Shown piece by piece: positions 36,486 through 46,127 of a DNA stretch of 64,000 nt. Source of the stretch: Rhodanobacter sp. Soil772 (lineage in GTDB: Bacteria > Pseudomonadota > Gammaproteobacteria > Xanthomonadales > Rhodanobacteraceae). The stretch lies in the NCBI RefSeq assembly GCF_001428385.1, contig NZ_LMSK01000003.1:322892-386891 (forward strand). Direction: 5' to 3'. A program made the position numbers and the translations under genes. The notes below the pieces were generated by a model. The model saw only the letters and a program-made list of their open reading frames with translations. It was not told where the DNA came from and searched no databases. How positions within the stretch are numbered: position 1 is the stretch's first letter; the number at the start of each line of letters is the position of its first letter.

Positions 36486-37589
36486 TCAGCCGATATGCAC
36501 GCGTTCGTCGCCCTGCGCGGGCACGATCTCGCCGATCACCGAGCTGGCCAGGCCATGTTTCGCCAGCAGCGCGGACGCGCCGGCCACCGCGTCGCGCGGC
36601 AGGATCACGGTGAAACCGACGCCGCAGTTGAACGTGCGCCACATTTCCTCGCGCGCCACGTTGCCTTCGCGCATCAGCCAGTCGAACACCGGCGGCAGCA
36701 CGATGGCGGAGGCGTCCAGCGCGATGCCGAGGCCGTCTGGCACCACCCGGATGATGTTTTCCTTGAGGCCGCCGCCGGTGATGTGGGCCATGCCGTGGAT
36801 AGCCGGGATTTGGGATGACCGGCCGTTCGGCCGTTGAAAGCCGGGATTCGGGATTCGGGCGGCGTCGCCGCGGAGCAGCTCCAGCATCGACTTCACGTAG
36901 ATCGTGGTCGGCGCCATCAGCGCATCGGCCAGCTTCACGCCGCCGAGGTCGAGGTCGAGCCCGCCGTTGTCGGGGGTGCAGCCGGCGCGCTCCAGAATCT
37001 TGCGCACCAGCGAATAGCCGTTCGAGTGCGGGCCGCTGGACGCCACGCCCAGCACCACGTCGCCGGCGACGATCGCCACGCCGGTCAGCATCTGCGATTT
37101 TTCCACCGCGCCCACGGTGAAGCCGGCCAGGTCGTATTCGCCCGGCGGGTACATGTCCGGCATCTCGGCGGTCTCGCCGCCGATCAGCGCGCAGCCGGCC
37201 AGTTCGCAGCCTTTCGCGATGCCGCCGACCACCGCCACCGCGGTGTCCACATCCAGCTTGCCGGTGGCGAAGTAGTCGAGGAAGAACAGCGGCTCGGCGC
37301 CCTGCACCAGTACATCGTTGACGCACATGCCGACCAGGTCGATGCCGATCGTGTCATGGCGGTTCAGGATCTGCGCCAGCTTCAGCTTGGTGCCCACGCC
37401 GTCGGTGCCGGACACCAGCACCGGCTCCCTGTAGCGACCGCTCAGGTCGAACAGGCCGCCGAAACCGCCCAGGCCACCCATCACCTCGGGGCGGGAGGTG
37501 CGCTTGACCAGCGGCTTGATGCGTTCGACCAGCGCATTGCCGGCATCGATATCGACGCCGGCGGCGCGGTAGGTGAGGGCGTCAGACAT
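36486..37589 (-). CDS. purM: Phosphoribosylformylglycinamidine cyclo-ligase PurM, with repeat-derived insert
   Basis: A 367-residue AIR synthetase (PurM), about 20 residues longer than E. coli PurM (345). [24 protein letters not shown] and [15 protein letters not shown] are intact. The extra length is a Pro/Arg/Ser-rich stretch at about residues 243-263, directly before [10 protein letters not shown]; it corresponds to a GGGATTCGGGATT repeat (36800-36863). Because the frame is preserved and every motif remains, the enzyme is probably functional. It starts 151 bases from the divergent DUF2066 gene. Confidence 0.93.
   Translation of the reverse strand: MSDALTYRAAGVDIDAGNALVERIKPLVKRTSRPEVMGGLGGFGGLFDLSGRYREPVLVSGTDGVGTKLKLAQILNRHDTIGIDLVGMCVNDVLVQGAEPLFFLDYFATGKLDVDTAVAVVGGIAKGCELAGCALIGGETAEMPDMYPPGEYDLAGFTVGAVEKSQMLTGVAIVAGDVVLGVASSGPHSNGYSLVRKILERAGCTPDNGGLDLDLGGVKLADALMAPTTIYVKSMLELLRGDAARIPNPGFQRPNGRSSQIPAIHGMAHITGGGLKENIIRVVPDGLGIALDASAIVLPPVFDWLMREGNVAREEMWRTFNCGVGFTVILPRDAVAGASALLAKHGLASSVIGEIVPAQGDERVHIG
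36800..36863. repeat. Family B repeat inserted in frame within purM
   Basis: GGGATTTGGGAT and GGGATTCGGGATTCGGG tracts flank a CGGCCGTTCGGCCG palindrome. The block is about 63 bases, a multiple of three, and adds about 21 residues to PurM. The GGGATTCGGG motif is shared with the ptsI-ptsH gap (24771-24899). Confidence 0.7.
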
Positions 37590-37740
37590 GGCGAGAACCG
37601 GCGTGGGTGAAACGCGCAAGTTTACCAGCTTGTGGCGCCATTGCCGGCAGGTGCCGGCGGGTTCGTGACGGCTGCGATGGACGCTGCGGGCGCGATTGGG
37701 CAGACTTCCCGTGAGCTTTCCCCTGAAGATGCCCACACCC

Positions 37741-38721
37741 ATGCGCCTGTCCCGTCTGTTGATCGTCACCTTGCTGCTGGTTTTTGCCGCGCTGCCACCG
37801 TTGCGCGCGCAGGTCGCCGGCTCGCCGTATTCGGTGGTCGTGCCGGTGGCCGACACCAGCGACGCCCAGCGTGACCAGGCGTTCGCCAGCGCACTCGGCC
37901 AGGTGCTGACGCGGATCGCCGGCGGCCAGGACCTGCGCAGCAACGCCGGTTATGCCGACGCGCTGGGCAAGGCCGGTTCGATGGTGCAGAAATTCCAGTA
38001 TCAGCGCGCCGCGACCGGGCTGATCCTGGACGTGGAGTTCGAGCCGGGCTCGGTGCGTCGGCTGGTGTCGAATCTGGGCGTGCAAAGCGCGGGGATCAAG
38101 CCGCCGGTGCTGCTGCTGGTGCAGGGTGGCGACGGGCACCTGCTCGACCAGGCGGCACTGGCCAGCCTGGCCTCTGCCGCCGCCGCACGCGGCACCAACG
38201 TGGTCTATCCCGACAGCAACCCGCCGGATCCGGCCAGGGTCGCCGCTGCCGACCCGGCCGCGCTGGCGGCAGTCAACCAGCAGTACCACACCGGCCTGGT
38301 ACTGCTCGGCAAGTTGCGCGACGGCAGCGCCGACTGGACGCTGATCTCCGGTGGCCAGCCGCAGAGCTGGAGCAGCCAGGGTGCCAGCGCGGATGTGTTG
38401 CTCGGCGACGCCGGCAACAGCATGGTCGGCCGCATCGGCAAGCAGCTCAACGTGATCGGCGCCGGCCCCAGCGAGGGCAAGCTGTGGGTCAGCGGGCTGG
38501 ATTCGGCGATGGATTACGCGAACCTGGTGGCAACCCTTGAGGACGACCCGTCGGTGAAGCAGGTGCAGACCCTGGGCGCGCAGAACGACGGCGTGCTGCT
38601 GTACGTCAAGGCTTCCGTGCCGATCAGCGGTCTGGCCGCGAACCTCGCCGCCGGCGGCCACCTGCTGCTGCAGGGCGAGCCGCATCCGGGCGCGGACGCG
38701 AACCTGCGCTGGCTGAGGTGA
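37741..38721 (+). CDS. DUF2066 periplasmic protein
   Basis: A 326-residue exported protein. A signal peptide (1-23, ending LRAQ) is followed by [33 protein letters not shown], the DUF2066 start. The gene is regularly found divergent from purM and upstream of the PerM/hda genes in gammaproteobacteria. The function is unknown. An ATG at 37729 in frame would add four residues. Confidence 0.85.
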   Translation: MRLSRLLIVTLLLVFAALPPLRAQVAGSPYSVVVPVADTSDAQRDQAFASALGQVLTRIAGGQDLRSNAGYADALGKAGSMVQKFQYQRAATGLILDVEFEPGSVRRLVSNLGVQSAGIKPPVLLLVQGGDGHLLDQAALASLASAAAARGTNVVYPDSNPPDPARVAAADPAALAAVNQQYHTGLVLLGKLRDGSADWTLISGGQPQSWSSQGASADVLLGDAGNSMVGRIGKQLNVIGAGPSEGKLWVSGLDSAMDYANLVATLEDDPSVKQVQTLGAQNDGVLLYVKASVPISGLAANLAAGGHLLLQGEPHPGADANLRWLR

Positions 38722-38724
38722 CTG

Positions 38725-38823
38725 GATGCGAGTTCCTCGCAAAACCCCGCACATCCGTGTGCGGACTATTCATGGGATGCGAGTCCCTCGCAAAACCCCG
38801 CACATCCCTGTGCGGACTATTCA
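38725..38823. repeat. Two tandem 48-base hairpin repeats
   Basis: Copies at 38725-38772 and 38776-38823 are nearly identical and begin 51 bases apart. Each contains two small hairpins: GCGAG-TTCC/TCCC-TCGC, then CCGCACA-TCC-TGTGCGG, and ends GACTATTCA. They lie between the DUF2066 gene and the permease gene and differ from families A and B. Confidence 0.85.
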
Positions 38824-38859
38824 AGTGACGCATAACCAATCCTTGCCGGGGCGTGCCGA

Positions 38860-40029
38860 GTGAATCAAGACAAGGACCTTTCGCGCCGCTGGCAGCTGTT
38901 CGCCATCACGGCGGTCATCGTTTACCTGATCTGGCTGCTGGCGCCGGTGCTGATGCCGTTCGCGGTAGCTGCGATGCTGGCCTACCTGGGCGACCCGCTG
39001 GCCGATCGGCTGGAACGGCTGGGGTTGAACCGGATGTGGGCGGCCACGATCGTCTTCGTGGTGATCATGGTGGCGCTGGTCGGCGTGCTGCTGCTGCTGA
39101 TTCCGCTGATCGCGCGGCAGATCGAGAACCTGATCAACAACCTGCCGCGCTACGGCGACTGGGCGCAGAACACCGTGTGGCCGTGGCTGCAGGCGCGCCT
39201 GCACCTGGACCCGCACACGTTCGACAGCGACCGCCTGCTGACCGCGATCAAGGAACACATCGGCTCGATCGGCGGCGTCGCCACGGCAGTGCTGGGCAAG
39301 GTGTCGCGCTCCGGGCTGGGCATCGCGATGTGGCTGACCAACCTGGTGCTGATCCCGGTGGTGGCGTTCTACCTGTTGCGCGACTGGGACCGGCTGGTGG
39401 CGAAGGTCGACGGCATGCTGCCGCGTTCGATCCAGCCCACCATCGCCTACCTGGCCAGCGAGTCGGACAAGATCCTGGGCGCGTTCGTGCGCGGCCAACT
39501 GCTGGTGATGCTGGCGCTGGGCGTGTTCTACGGCGCCGGCCTGGGCGTGGTCGGGCTGACCGTGGGGCCGCTGATCGGCATGGTCGCCGGCCTGCTCAGC
39601 TTCGTGCCGTACCTGGGCTTCATCATCGGCTTCGTCGCGGCGATCGTGGCGGCGCTGGTGCAATACGGCGACTGGCCGCACGTGTTGCTGGTGTGCGGCG
39701 TGTTCGCCGTCGGCCAGTTGCTGGAAGGCTACGTGCTGGTGCCCAAGCTGGTCGGCGACAAGATCGGCCTGCATCCGGTGGCGGTGATGTTCGCCGTGCT
39801 GGCCGGCGGCTACCTGTTCGGCTTCCTCGGCGTACTGCTGGCGTTGCCGGCCGCGTCGGTGATCATGGTGCTGCTGCGTTACCTGATCGAGCGCTACCGC
39901 ATGAGCGAGCTGTACAACGAAGCGGGGCCGGAAGACCCGGTGATCGCCGAGGTGGAGGTCGCCGTGCATCGCGATGGTGCAGTCGAGGCCTCGGTCGAAT
40001 CGCCACCGGACGACCGGGCCGAGCCATGA
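38860..40029 (+). CDS. AI-2E/PerM-family membrane protein
   Basis: A 389-residue protein with about eight membrane helices in the AI-2 exporter-like (PerM) family: LAPVLMPFAVAAMLAYLGDPL near the start, and PYLGFIIGFVAAIVAAL with LVPKLVGDKIGLHPVAVMFAVLAGG near the end are typical. Members are suggested to be exporters or Na+/H+ antiporters; the substrate here is unknown. Translation starts at a GTG. It overlaps hda by 4 bases, an arrangement conserved with Hda in gammaproteobacteria. Confidence 0.87.
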   Translation: MNQDKDLSRRWQLFAITAVIVYLIWLLAPVLMPFAVAAMLAYLGDPLADRLERLGLNRMWAATIVFVVIMVALVGVLLLLIPLIARQIENLINNLPRYGDWAQNTVWPWLQARLHLDPHTFDSDRLLTAIKEHIGSIGGVATAVLGKVSRSGLGIAMWLTNLVLIPVVAFYLLRDWDRLVAKVDGMLPRSIQPTIAYLASESDKILGAFVRGQLLVMLALGVFYGAGLGVVGLTVGPLIGMVAGLLSFVPYLGFIIGFVAAIVAALVQYGDWPHVLLVCGVFAVGQLLEGYVLVPKLVGDKIGLHPVAVMFAVLAGGYLFGFLGVLLALPAASVIMVLLRYLIERYRMSELYNEAGPEDPVIAEVEVAVHRDGAVEASVESPPDDRAEP

Positions 40030-40733
40030 TCCCGCAGTTGCCGCTGGCCTTGCGCTGGCCGCGCCGCCAGCGCTTTGAATATTTCCACGCCGGCGCCAAC
40101 GCCGCCGCGCTGGCTGCGGTGCAGGCGCTGGCGCTCGAACCCGGCGCACCGTGGATCTACCTGCACGGCGCCAGTGGCAGCGGCCGCAGCCACCTGCTGA
40201 TGGCCGCCTGCCAGGCGGCAAGTTCTGTCGGAAGGCGCGTGCAATATCTGCCGCTGGCGACGATTGCCGATCACGCCGCCGCCCTGCGCGGCGTCGCCGG
40301 CAGCGAACTGCTGGCGCTGGACGACCTCGGCGCGATCGCCGGCAAGCGCGAGGCCGAACACGCGCTGTTCGACCTGTACAACCGCGCCCGCGCCGAAGGC
40401 AGCGCGCTGCTATTCGCCGCCGCCGCCACGCCGACCCAGCTCGGCCTCGACCTGCCCGACCTGCGCTCGCGCCTCGGCGCCTGCACCCAGTTTGCATTGA
40501 AGCCGCTCGACGACGACGAACGCCGCGTTGTGCTGAAAGCACAGGCCGCCGCGCGCGGCATCGAACTGGACGACAGCGTGCTGGACTGGTTGTTCGCCCG
40601 CTATGCGCGCGACCTGGGCGCGCTGCTCGATCTGCTCGACAAACTGGATGCGGCATCGCTGGCAGCGCAGCGGCGGATCACGGTACCGTTCTTGCGAGGG
40701 TTCCTGCGCGAGACAGGTGAAGCCTCTTCCTGA
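40026..40733 (+). CDS. hda: DnaA regulatory inactivator Hda
   Basis: A 235-residue AAA+ protein homologous to DnaA domain III, which promotes ATP hydrolysis by DnaA with the sliding clamp (RIDA). The N-terminal MIPQLPLALRW contains the clamp-binding QLPLAL motif, the P-loop is GASGSGRS (with Arg in place of Lys, as in E. coli Hda), and Walker B is LLALDDLGAI. It is overlapped by the upstream permease gene (ATGA) and followed by a hairpin terminator. Confidence 0.93.
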   Translation: MIPQLPLALRWPRRQRFEYFHAGANAAALAAVQALALEPGAPWIYLHGASGSGRSHLLMAACQAASSVGRRVQYLPLATIADHAAALRGVAGSELLALDDLGAIAGKREAEHALFDLYNRARAEGSALLFAAAATPTQLGLDLPDLRSRLGACTQFALKPLDDDERRVVLKAQAAARGIELDDSVLDWLFARYARDLGALLDLLDKLDAASLAAQRRITVPFLRGFLRETGEASS

Positions 40734-40737
40734 AACA

Positions 40738-40766
40738 GCGAAGGCGCCCTTAGACGCCTTCGCTTC
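40738..40766. terminator. Hairpin terminator after hda
   Basis: GCGAAGGCG pairs with CGCCTTCGC across an 8-base loop, followed by TTCTC. It follows the hda stop by 4 bases and may act in both directions. It resembles a decayed version of the terminator after suhB (46081-46109). Confidence 0.65.
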
Positions 40767-40783
40767 TCAATCGGACAAATCGC

Positions 40784-40859
40784 TCAGGCCTTGCGGCCGG
40801 CGAAATCGCAGTAGCGGCCGCCGGCTTCGTGCATGAGCGGCACGTCGATGGCTGTGGCC
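40784..40859 (-). pseudogene. Remnant of a suhB 3' end
   Basis: Read on the minus strand this gives DVPLMHEAGGRYCDFAGRKA and a stop. That matches SuhB's LLVHEAGGRYCDFAGRDG, then jumps to the SuhB C-terminal KA-stop with about 100 bases deleted. DNA identity with 46130-46141 and 46237-46276 is high. It lies directly after the autotransporter stop codon, so the autotransporter gene sits between the true suhB end and this copy. Confidence 0.75.
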
Positions 40860-43800
40860 CTAGAACGCCACGTTCAGGCGCGCCGACAGCATCTGCGCCT
40901 TGTCGCGTTGGCCCATTTCATAGTCGTAGCCGAACTTCAGCGTCGTATGCGCTGACAATGTTGCGTCCAGTCCGACGCCGAGCAGGCCGCTGTAGCGCGA
41001 CAGGCCGATGCCGACCAACGGCTGCCATTGCTGCAAGCCAACGAAGCTGGCGTCGAACACATCGCCGTGCGATGCCAGGGTGCGCTGCCACTGCGCACGC
41101 GCGCTGAAGTCCACGGCGCGGCCACCGTCCAGGTTCCAGTGGTGGCCCGCCCGCACGCCGAAGCCCGCCTGCCAGCGATCCAGGGCCTGCGCGTTGCTGC
41201 GCAGGCCAAAACCGCCGGCACCCTGCTCGACGAAGCCGCTGCGATCGATGCGCGCGTACTGCACATTGACGAACGGCGTGACATGGCTGTCGCCACGACC
41301 GAGGTGCAGGCCGCTCTCACCATAGGCCACGTTGTAGTTGCCGTCGTACTGGGTCCGCACGCCTTGCACGCTGTCGCCCAGCAGGATCTGCCGGCTGACG
41401 TCCTGCTCGAAATGGCCGAAGCCGGCGCGGCCTTGCGTATACCAATTGCCGTTGAGCCAGCCCGCGTACATCATGCCCTCGGTGCTGCGGCTGTTGTCGT
41501 GGTCGAAGCTCTGGTCCAGCCGCTGCTGGCCCCGGCTCTGGCCGAACGCGTAACCGGCCACGCCGGAATGACCGATCTGGCGGTCGCTGCCGATCAGCCA
41601 GCCGTTCAACTGGAAGCCGACGCCGTCAAAGCCGGCGCGCGCCATGTCGCCGCCGATGCTGAGGTTGTGCATCCACATGCCGAAGCCGGTGCCCTTGTCG
41701 AGCAGGTTGTCGAAGCGATCCGACAACGCGCGACTGGACGCATCGATGGCCTTGAAGGTCATCGCCGCGCTGGCCGCGTGCAACTGGCCGGACAGACTTT
41801 GCAGCGAGGCCTGCGCCGCCAGCAAAGTAGGCGACTGCTGGAACTGGCCGGCGGCACGCAGGAAGTCGCCCGATACGTCGGAGAGCGTGCCGGCTGCGAT
41901 CTTGTCGTCCAGCTGTTCGAAGGCGCCCTGCACGCGTTGCGCACTGCCGAAGGAGGCCGGGGTGTAGCTCACGCCCTGACCCGCGGCCGCCGTGGTCACG
42001 TTGAGACCGGTGGTGTCCAGCCACGCGCTGTTGGCGTCGTAGTTGATGGTGGTGGCCGTGAATACCACGCCGGTGCCCTTGACCAACTGGTCGAAGGTGC
42101 CGGTGAGGCCGCCGGCTGCCGTAAGGACATTGGTGTGAGTGTTGCTGACGTAGCCGCTATCGGCGCCGGTGGCTTCCAGCGTGCCGCCGTTGAGGGTGGC
42201 GGTACCGGTCACATCCAGCTTGCTGCCCAGGCTGATGGCCAAGGTACCCGTTGAAGACTGGGCATAGTTGCCGCCTACAGCGGAATCACCATCGTGAACG
42301 GTCACCTTGCCGGCATTGAACAAAGTCCCGGATACCCCGGGCCCGCCATCAAGTGTGCCTTGTCCGGCCACATTAACCGTGCCGGTCAAAACGTTGGTCG
42401 AACGCAACACACCGTTGTTCACGTCGGTCTCGATTACGCCCGACAGATCGCTGGTATCGATATTCCAGCTACCCGTACCTTCCTTGATCAAGGTGCCCGC
42501 AAAAGTGGTGGTGCCCGAAACAGCGTTCGAATACGACTGCGGCAGGGTGTTGTCGCCGTTGAGTGTCAGGGTGGCCTGCGGGTTGGTACCCACTGACAAA
42601 TTTCCCTGGATCGAGCTGCCAGCCATCAGCGTGACGACATTGGCCGCGTCGGCCTTGAGGTCCACACTGCCGATGAGCCTGCCACCATTGAGATTGCTGA
42701 CGGTGGTTACCCCAGCATAGCCAACTATCGAGTCGCCCGGGGCCTGGATGGTGGCGCCGTCGTTTGTCACCACGCCGCCGTCGAACAGCATGACCCCAGT
42801 GCCGTAGGTAGCAGCGCTCCCGGAAATCATGCTGCCATTGTTGTTGAGGATATTGGCATCGGAAAGCACCACGATGCCCGCAGCTCGTCCTTCGATTTCT
42901 CCGCCGTCCGTGTTGGTAATGGTGGCGGACACGGCTGATATGCCGTCTCCGATCTGCAGGTCGGCAGCGGTCCATCCAATGATGCTCCCGCCAGAGTTGT
43001 TCACCGTGATGGCACCATCAGTGTCGGACGAAATTCCACGGCTGTAACCGCTGATGACACTCCCGGTGCCATTGCTGATGCTGCCACCATGTGCAAGGTG
43101 GATTCCCTGATAGCTTCCGTCAATGCGCGCGCCCTCGCGATTCACCACGGTGACGTTGCCCGATCCGCTGGATTGCACCGTATAGTCAAGGGCGGACTGG
43201 TGGATCACGCCCGCGTTGTCCAGCGTCGTGCCGTCGTACAGGGCCACTGGATTGGAAAGATCCGCGCCGTTGTCCACTGCAAGGACTTGCCCCGTGTACT
43301 GGGTTGTAGCGCTACCCACATTGATTCCCCCGGTTCCAAGGCTGGTACCGGGCAAAACCTCCAACGTGCCCTGCTCCACCGTGGAGCCACCGGTATAGGT
43401 GTTGGAACGCGAGAGTACCAACGTCCCCGCGCCGCGCTTTACGAGCCGGCCCTGACCGCTGATGAGTCCATCGAAGGTGACGTTATCGCTGTGATCGAAC
43501 GCCAGCACGCCGTTGTCGGAGACATCACCTGCAATCGATCCGCTCGTACCACCATCCCCGAGCTGCAGAGTGCTCTCGTTGGTTGTGTCGCGATCAATCG
43601 CGGTTCCGCCGGAATACGTGCTGTCACCGGTCAGGATCAGCGTGCCCGTCCCCAGCTGTTCCAGGCTGCCGCTGCCGCTGACAACTCCACTGAAAGTCAA
43701 GGTATCGCTGCGGTCGAATATCAGAGCAGCGTTATCGGTCACGTTCCCGGTGATCGAACCGGTGATGCCACCGTTGCCGATCAGCAGCATGCCACTGCTC

Positions 43801-45944
43801 ACTGTGGTGCTGCCGGTATAGGTGTTGGTACCAGTCAGCATCAAAATACTCTTGCCGGCTTGCTCCAGCGAACCGCTACCGCTGATCATTCCGCTGAAGG
43901 CGACGTCGTCGCTGTGGTCGAATACCAAGGCACTGTTATCGGTAACGTCGCCGATGATCGAACCGGTCGTACCACCGTTGCCGAGTTGCAACGTGCCGGT
44001 GCTGATCGTGGTACCGCTGGTGTATTGATTGGCGTCCGTCAGGATCAACGTACCCTTGCCGGCCTGCTGCAGCGAACCGCTGCCGTAGACGATGCCGTTG
44101 AAGATCACGTCGTCGCTGCGGTCGAACATCAGAGATCCGTTATCCATCATGTACTGACTGACGATCCAGCCGGTCGTGCCCCCGTTGCCCAATCGCAATG
44201 CACCGGCGCTGATCGTGGTGCCGCCGATGTACGTATTAGTGCCAGTCAGCGTCAACGTACCCTTGCCGGCTTGCTCCAGCGATCCAGTGCCGCTGACGAT
44301 TCCGTTGAAGGTGACATCGTCGCTGCGGTCGAACACCAGAGACCCGTTATCCGTCACGTCACCGGTGATCGAACCGGTAGTGCCACCGTTACCGAGTTGC
44401 AAGGCGCTCGTACCCGTACCGCTGCTGATCGTGGTGCCACCGGCGTACGTGTTGGCACCCGTCAGGGTTAACGTTCCTACGCCAGTCTGCACCAGCGAAC
44501 CGTTGCCGCTTACGATTCCGTTGAAGGTGACATCGTCGCTGCGGTTGAACACCAAGGAGCCGTTGTCCACCACGTCGCCGGTGATCGAGCCGATCATGCC
44601 GTAGCTGCCGAGCTGCAACGTGCCGTTGCTGATCCTAGTGCCGCCGGTGTAGGTATTGTTGCCAGTCAGCGTCAACGTACCCTTGCCGACTTGCTCAAGC
44701 GAACCGCTGCCGCTGATGGTTCCGTTGAAGGTGACATCGTCGCTGCGGTTGAACACCAGAGAGCCGTTGTCCGTCACATCACCGGTGATCGAACCGGTCG
44801 TGCCACTGTTGCCAAGCTGCAACGTGCCGTTGCTGATCGTGGTGCCGCCGGTGTACGTATTGGCGCCTGCCAGGATCAATGTGTCCGTGCCGGCCTGCTT
44901 CAGCGAACCACTGCTGCTGACGATGCCATTGAAGGTCACGTCGTCGCTGCGGTTGAACACCAGCGATCCGTTATCCGTCACGTTGCCGGTAATCGAGCCG
45001 GTCGTGCCGCCGTTGCCAAGCTGCAACGTGCCGCTGCTGATCGTGGTGCCGCCGGTGTACGTATTGGCGCCTGCCAGGATTAGTGTGCCCGTGCCGGCCT
45101 GCTTCAGCGAACCGCTGCTGCTGACGATGCCATTGAAGGTTATGTCGTTGCTGCGATCAAACACCAGTGAGCCGTTGTCCGCCACGTCACCGGTGATTGA
45201 TCCGGTGGTACCGCCGTTGCCGAGCTGCAGCTGCAACGCGCCGCTGCTGATCGTGGTGCCGCCGGTGTAGATATTGGTACCCGTCAGGATCAGCGCGCCC
45301 GCACCAGCCTGCTTCAGCGAACCACTGCCGCTGACGATGCCGTTGAAGGTCACGTCGTCGCTGCGGTCGAATACCAGCGATCCATTGTCCGTTACGTTAC
45401 CGGTGATCGAACCGGTCGTGCCACCGTTGCCGAGCTGCAACGTGCCATGGCTGATCGTGGTGCCGCCGGTGTACGTGTTGGCTCCCGTCAGGATCAGTGC
45501 ACCCGCGCCGGCTTGCGTCAACGAGCCGGTGCCACTGACAGCGCCGTTGAAGGTCACATTGTCACTGCGGTCGAACACCAGAAATGCGTTGTCCGCCACG
45601 TCGCCGGTAATCGAGCCGGTGGTGCCGCCGTTGCCGAGCTGCAAGGTGCCGTCGTTGATTGTGGTGCCGTCGGTGTAGCTATCGGTACCTGCAAGCACCA
45701 GCGTGCCGGATCCGCCTTTGATCAGGTCGATCGAACCGATGATGTTGTTGGGCCAGACGGTGGTAGCGCCAGAACCGACATTGATAGCGCCCCCGGCAAA
45801 ATCGCCAGTTCCTGTCGATGGCGGTGGTGGCGTCGACGGTCTGACGTTTGCGCCACCCCCGCCGCCACAGCCCGACAGTCCGAGCGCCAGTGCCACGGCA
45901 AACGCAACGGCACACGGCCGCAGTCCATGCTTGGTATCGAACAT
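40860..45944 (-). CDS. Large repetitive autotransporter with lipoprotein-type signal
   Basis: A 1694-residue type Va autotransporter. The ATG at 45944 follows a strong AGGGGGG site; 46016 is only an upstream in-frame ATG. The signal peptide ends in LGLSGC, a lipobox (Cys26), then a Gly and Pro-rich linker. The passenger contains about 11 repeats of roughly 67 residues, each with QAGxGTLxLTGxNTYTGGTT, GTLQLGNGGTTGSI and DNGSLVFDRSDDVTFNG, predicted to form a beta-helix (PATR-type repeats). Then comes a non-repeated beta-helical part and a C-terminal barrel of about 280 residues ending in NVAF with a terminal Phe. No protease or esterase motif was seen, so adhesion is the likeliest role (inference). 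Confidence 0.9.
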   Translation of the reverse strand: MFDTKHGLRPCAVAFAVALALGLSGCGGGGGANVRPSTPPPPSTGTGDFAGGAINVGSGATTVWPNNIIGSIDLIKGGSGTLVLAGTDSYTDGTTINDGTLQLGNGGTTGSITGDVADNAFLVFDRSDNVTFNGAVSGTGSLTQAGAGALILTGANTYTGGTTISHGTLQLGNGGTTGSITGNVTDNGSLVFDRSDDVTFNGIVSGSGSLKQAGAGALILTGTNIYTGGTTISSGALQLQLGNGGTTGSITGDVADNGSLVFDRSNDITFNGIVSSSGSLKQAGTGTLILAGANTYTGGTTISSGTLQLGNGGTTGSITGNVTDNGSLVFNRSDDVTFNGIVSSSGSLKQAGTDTLILAGANTYTGGTTISNGTLQLGNSGTTGSITGDVTDNGSLVFNRSDDVTFNGTISGSGSLEQVGKGTLTLTGNNTYTGGTRISNGTLQLGSYGMIGSITGDVVDNGSLVFNRSDDVTFNGIVSGNGSLVQTGVGTLTLTGANTYAGGTTISSGTGTSALQLGNGGTTGSITGDVTDNGSLVFDRSDDVTFNGIVSGTGSLEQAGKGTLTLTGTNTYIGGTTISAGALRLGNGGTTGWIVSQYMMDNGSLMFDRSDDVIFNGIVYGSGSLQQAGKGTLILTDANQYTSGTTISTGTLQLGNGGTTGSIIGDVTDNSALVFDHSDDVAFSGMISGSGSLEQAGKSILMLTGTNTYTGSTTVSSGMLLIGNGGITGSITGNVTDNAALIFDRSDTLTFSGVVSGSGSLEQLGTGTLILTGDSTYSGGTAIDRDTTNESTLQLGDGGTSGSIAGDVSDNGVLAFDHSDNVTFDGLISGQGRLVKRGAGTLVLSRSNTYTGGSTVEQGTLEVLPGTSLGTGGINVGSATTQYTGQVLAVDNGADLSNPVALYDGTTLDNAGVIHQSALDYTVQSSGSGNVTVVNREGARIDGSYQGIHLAHGGSISNGTGSVISGYSRGISSDTDGAITVNNSGGSIIGWTAADLQIGDGISAVSATITNTDGGEIEGRAAGIVVLSDANILNNNGSMISGSAATYGTGVMLFDGGVVTNDGATIQAPGDSIVGYAGVTTVSNLNGGRLIGSVDLKADAANVVTLMAGSSIQGNLSVGTNPQATLTLNGDNTLPQSYSNAVSGTTTFAGTLIKEGTGSWNIDTSDLSGVIETDVNNGVLRSTNVLTGTVNVAGQGTLDGGPGVSGTLFNAGKVTVHDGDSAVGGNYAQSSTGTLAISLGSKLDVTGTATLNGGTLEATGADSGYVSNTHTNVLTAAGGLTGTFDQLVKGTGVVFTATTINYDANSAWLDTTGLNVTTAAAGQGVSYTPASFGSAQRVQGAFEQLDDKIAAGTLSDVSGDFLRAAGQFQQSPTLLAAQASLQSLSGQLHAASAAMTFKAIDASSRALSDRFDNLLDKGTGFGMWMHNLSIGGDMARAGFDGVGFQLNGWLIGSDRQIGHSGVAGYAFGQSRGQQRLDQSFDHDNSRSTEGMMYAGWLNGNWYTQGRAGFGHFEQDVSRQILLGDSVQGVRTQYDGNYNVAYGESGLHLGRGDSHVTPFVNVQYARIDRSGFVEQGAGGFGLRSNAQALDRWQAGFGVRAGHHWNLDGGRAVDFSARAQWQRTLASHGDVFDASFVGLQQWQPLVGIGLSRYSGLLGVGLDATLSAHTTLKFGYDYEMGQRDKAQMLSARLNVAF
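43340..45716 (-). repeat. About 11 tandem 200-bp coding repeats in the autotransporter
   Basis: The coding repeats have a period near 204 bases and stay alike at the DNA level, with small in-frame length changes (for example an extra LQ and an extra TGT). Neighbouring copies in the 44.2-45.6 kb part are the most similar. Such an array can change copy number by recombination. Confidence 0.88.
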
Positions 45945-46080
45945 TGATCCCCCCTTATCCTTGGTCATTGTCGATAACTGATTTGCGCGACAACTTACTA
46001 CACAAAGGCGGCGCAAAAACTTTCGTCATTCCATCAAGAGGGCGTGAGTTAGTGCGGGGGCTGCGCCAGAGACAAGCAAG

Positions 46081-46109
46081 AAAAAAGGCGCCATGGGCGC
46101 CTTTTTTTC
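46081..46109. terminator. Strong bidirectional terminator between suhB and the autotransporter
   Basis: A stem of AAAAAAGGCGCC with GGCGCCTTTTTT and a 3-base ATG loop, giving A- and T-tracts on both sides. On the minus strand it lies just after the suhB stop, so the autotransporter needs its own promoter within 45945-46080. Confidence 0.9.
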
Positions 46110-46127
46110 ACCACGAGAATCAGGAGC

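Noticed and set aside
38725..38823. Two 48-base repeats considered as a mini CRISPR
   Set aside because: They are almost directly adjacent (3-base gap), so there is no spacer, and no cas gene is near.
40150..40200. Hda P-loop with Arg instead of Lys, as a possible inactivating change
   Set aside because: E. coli Hda also has Arg at this place, so it is normal for the family.
43340..45716. Regularly spaced repeats that could suggest a CRISPR array
   Set aside because: The period is about 204 bases, the repeats are coding and in frame, and there are no unique spacers.
43089..45947. Several long plus-strand frames opposite the autotransporter repeats
   Set aside because: They are antisense frames kept open by the 204-base repeats; they have no start signals and the protein is a repetitive mirror of the passenger.
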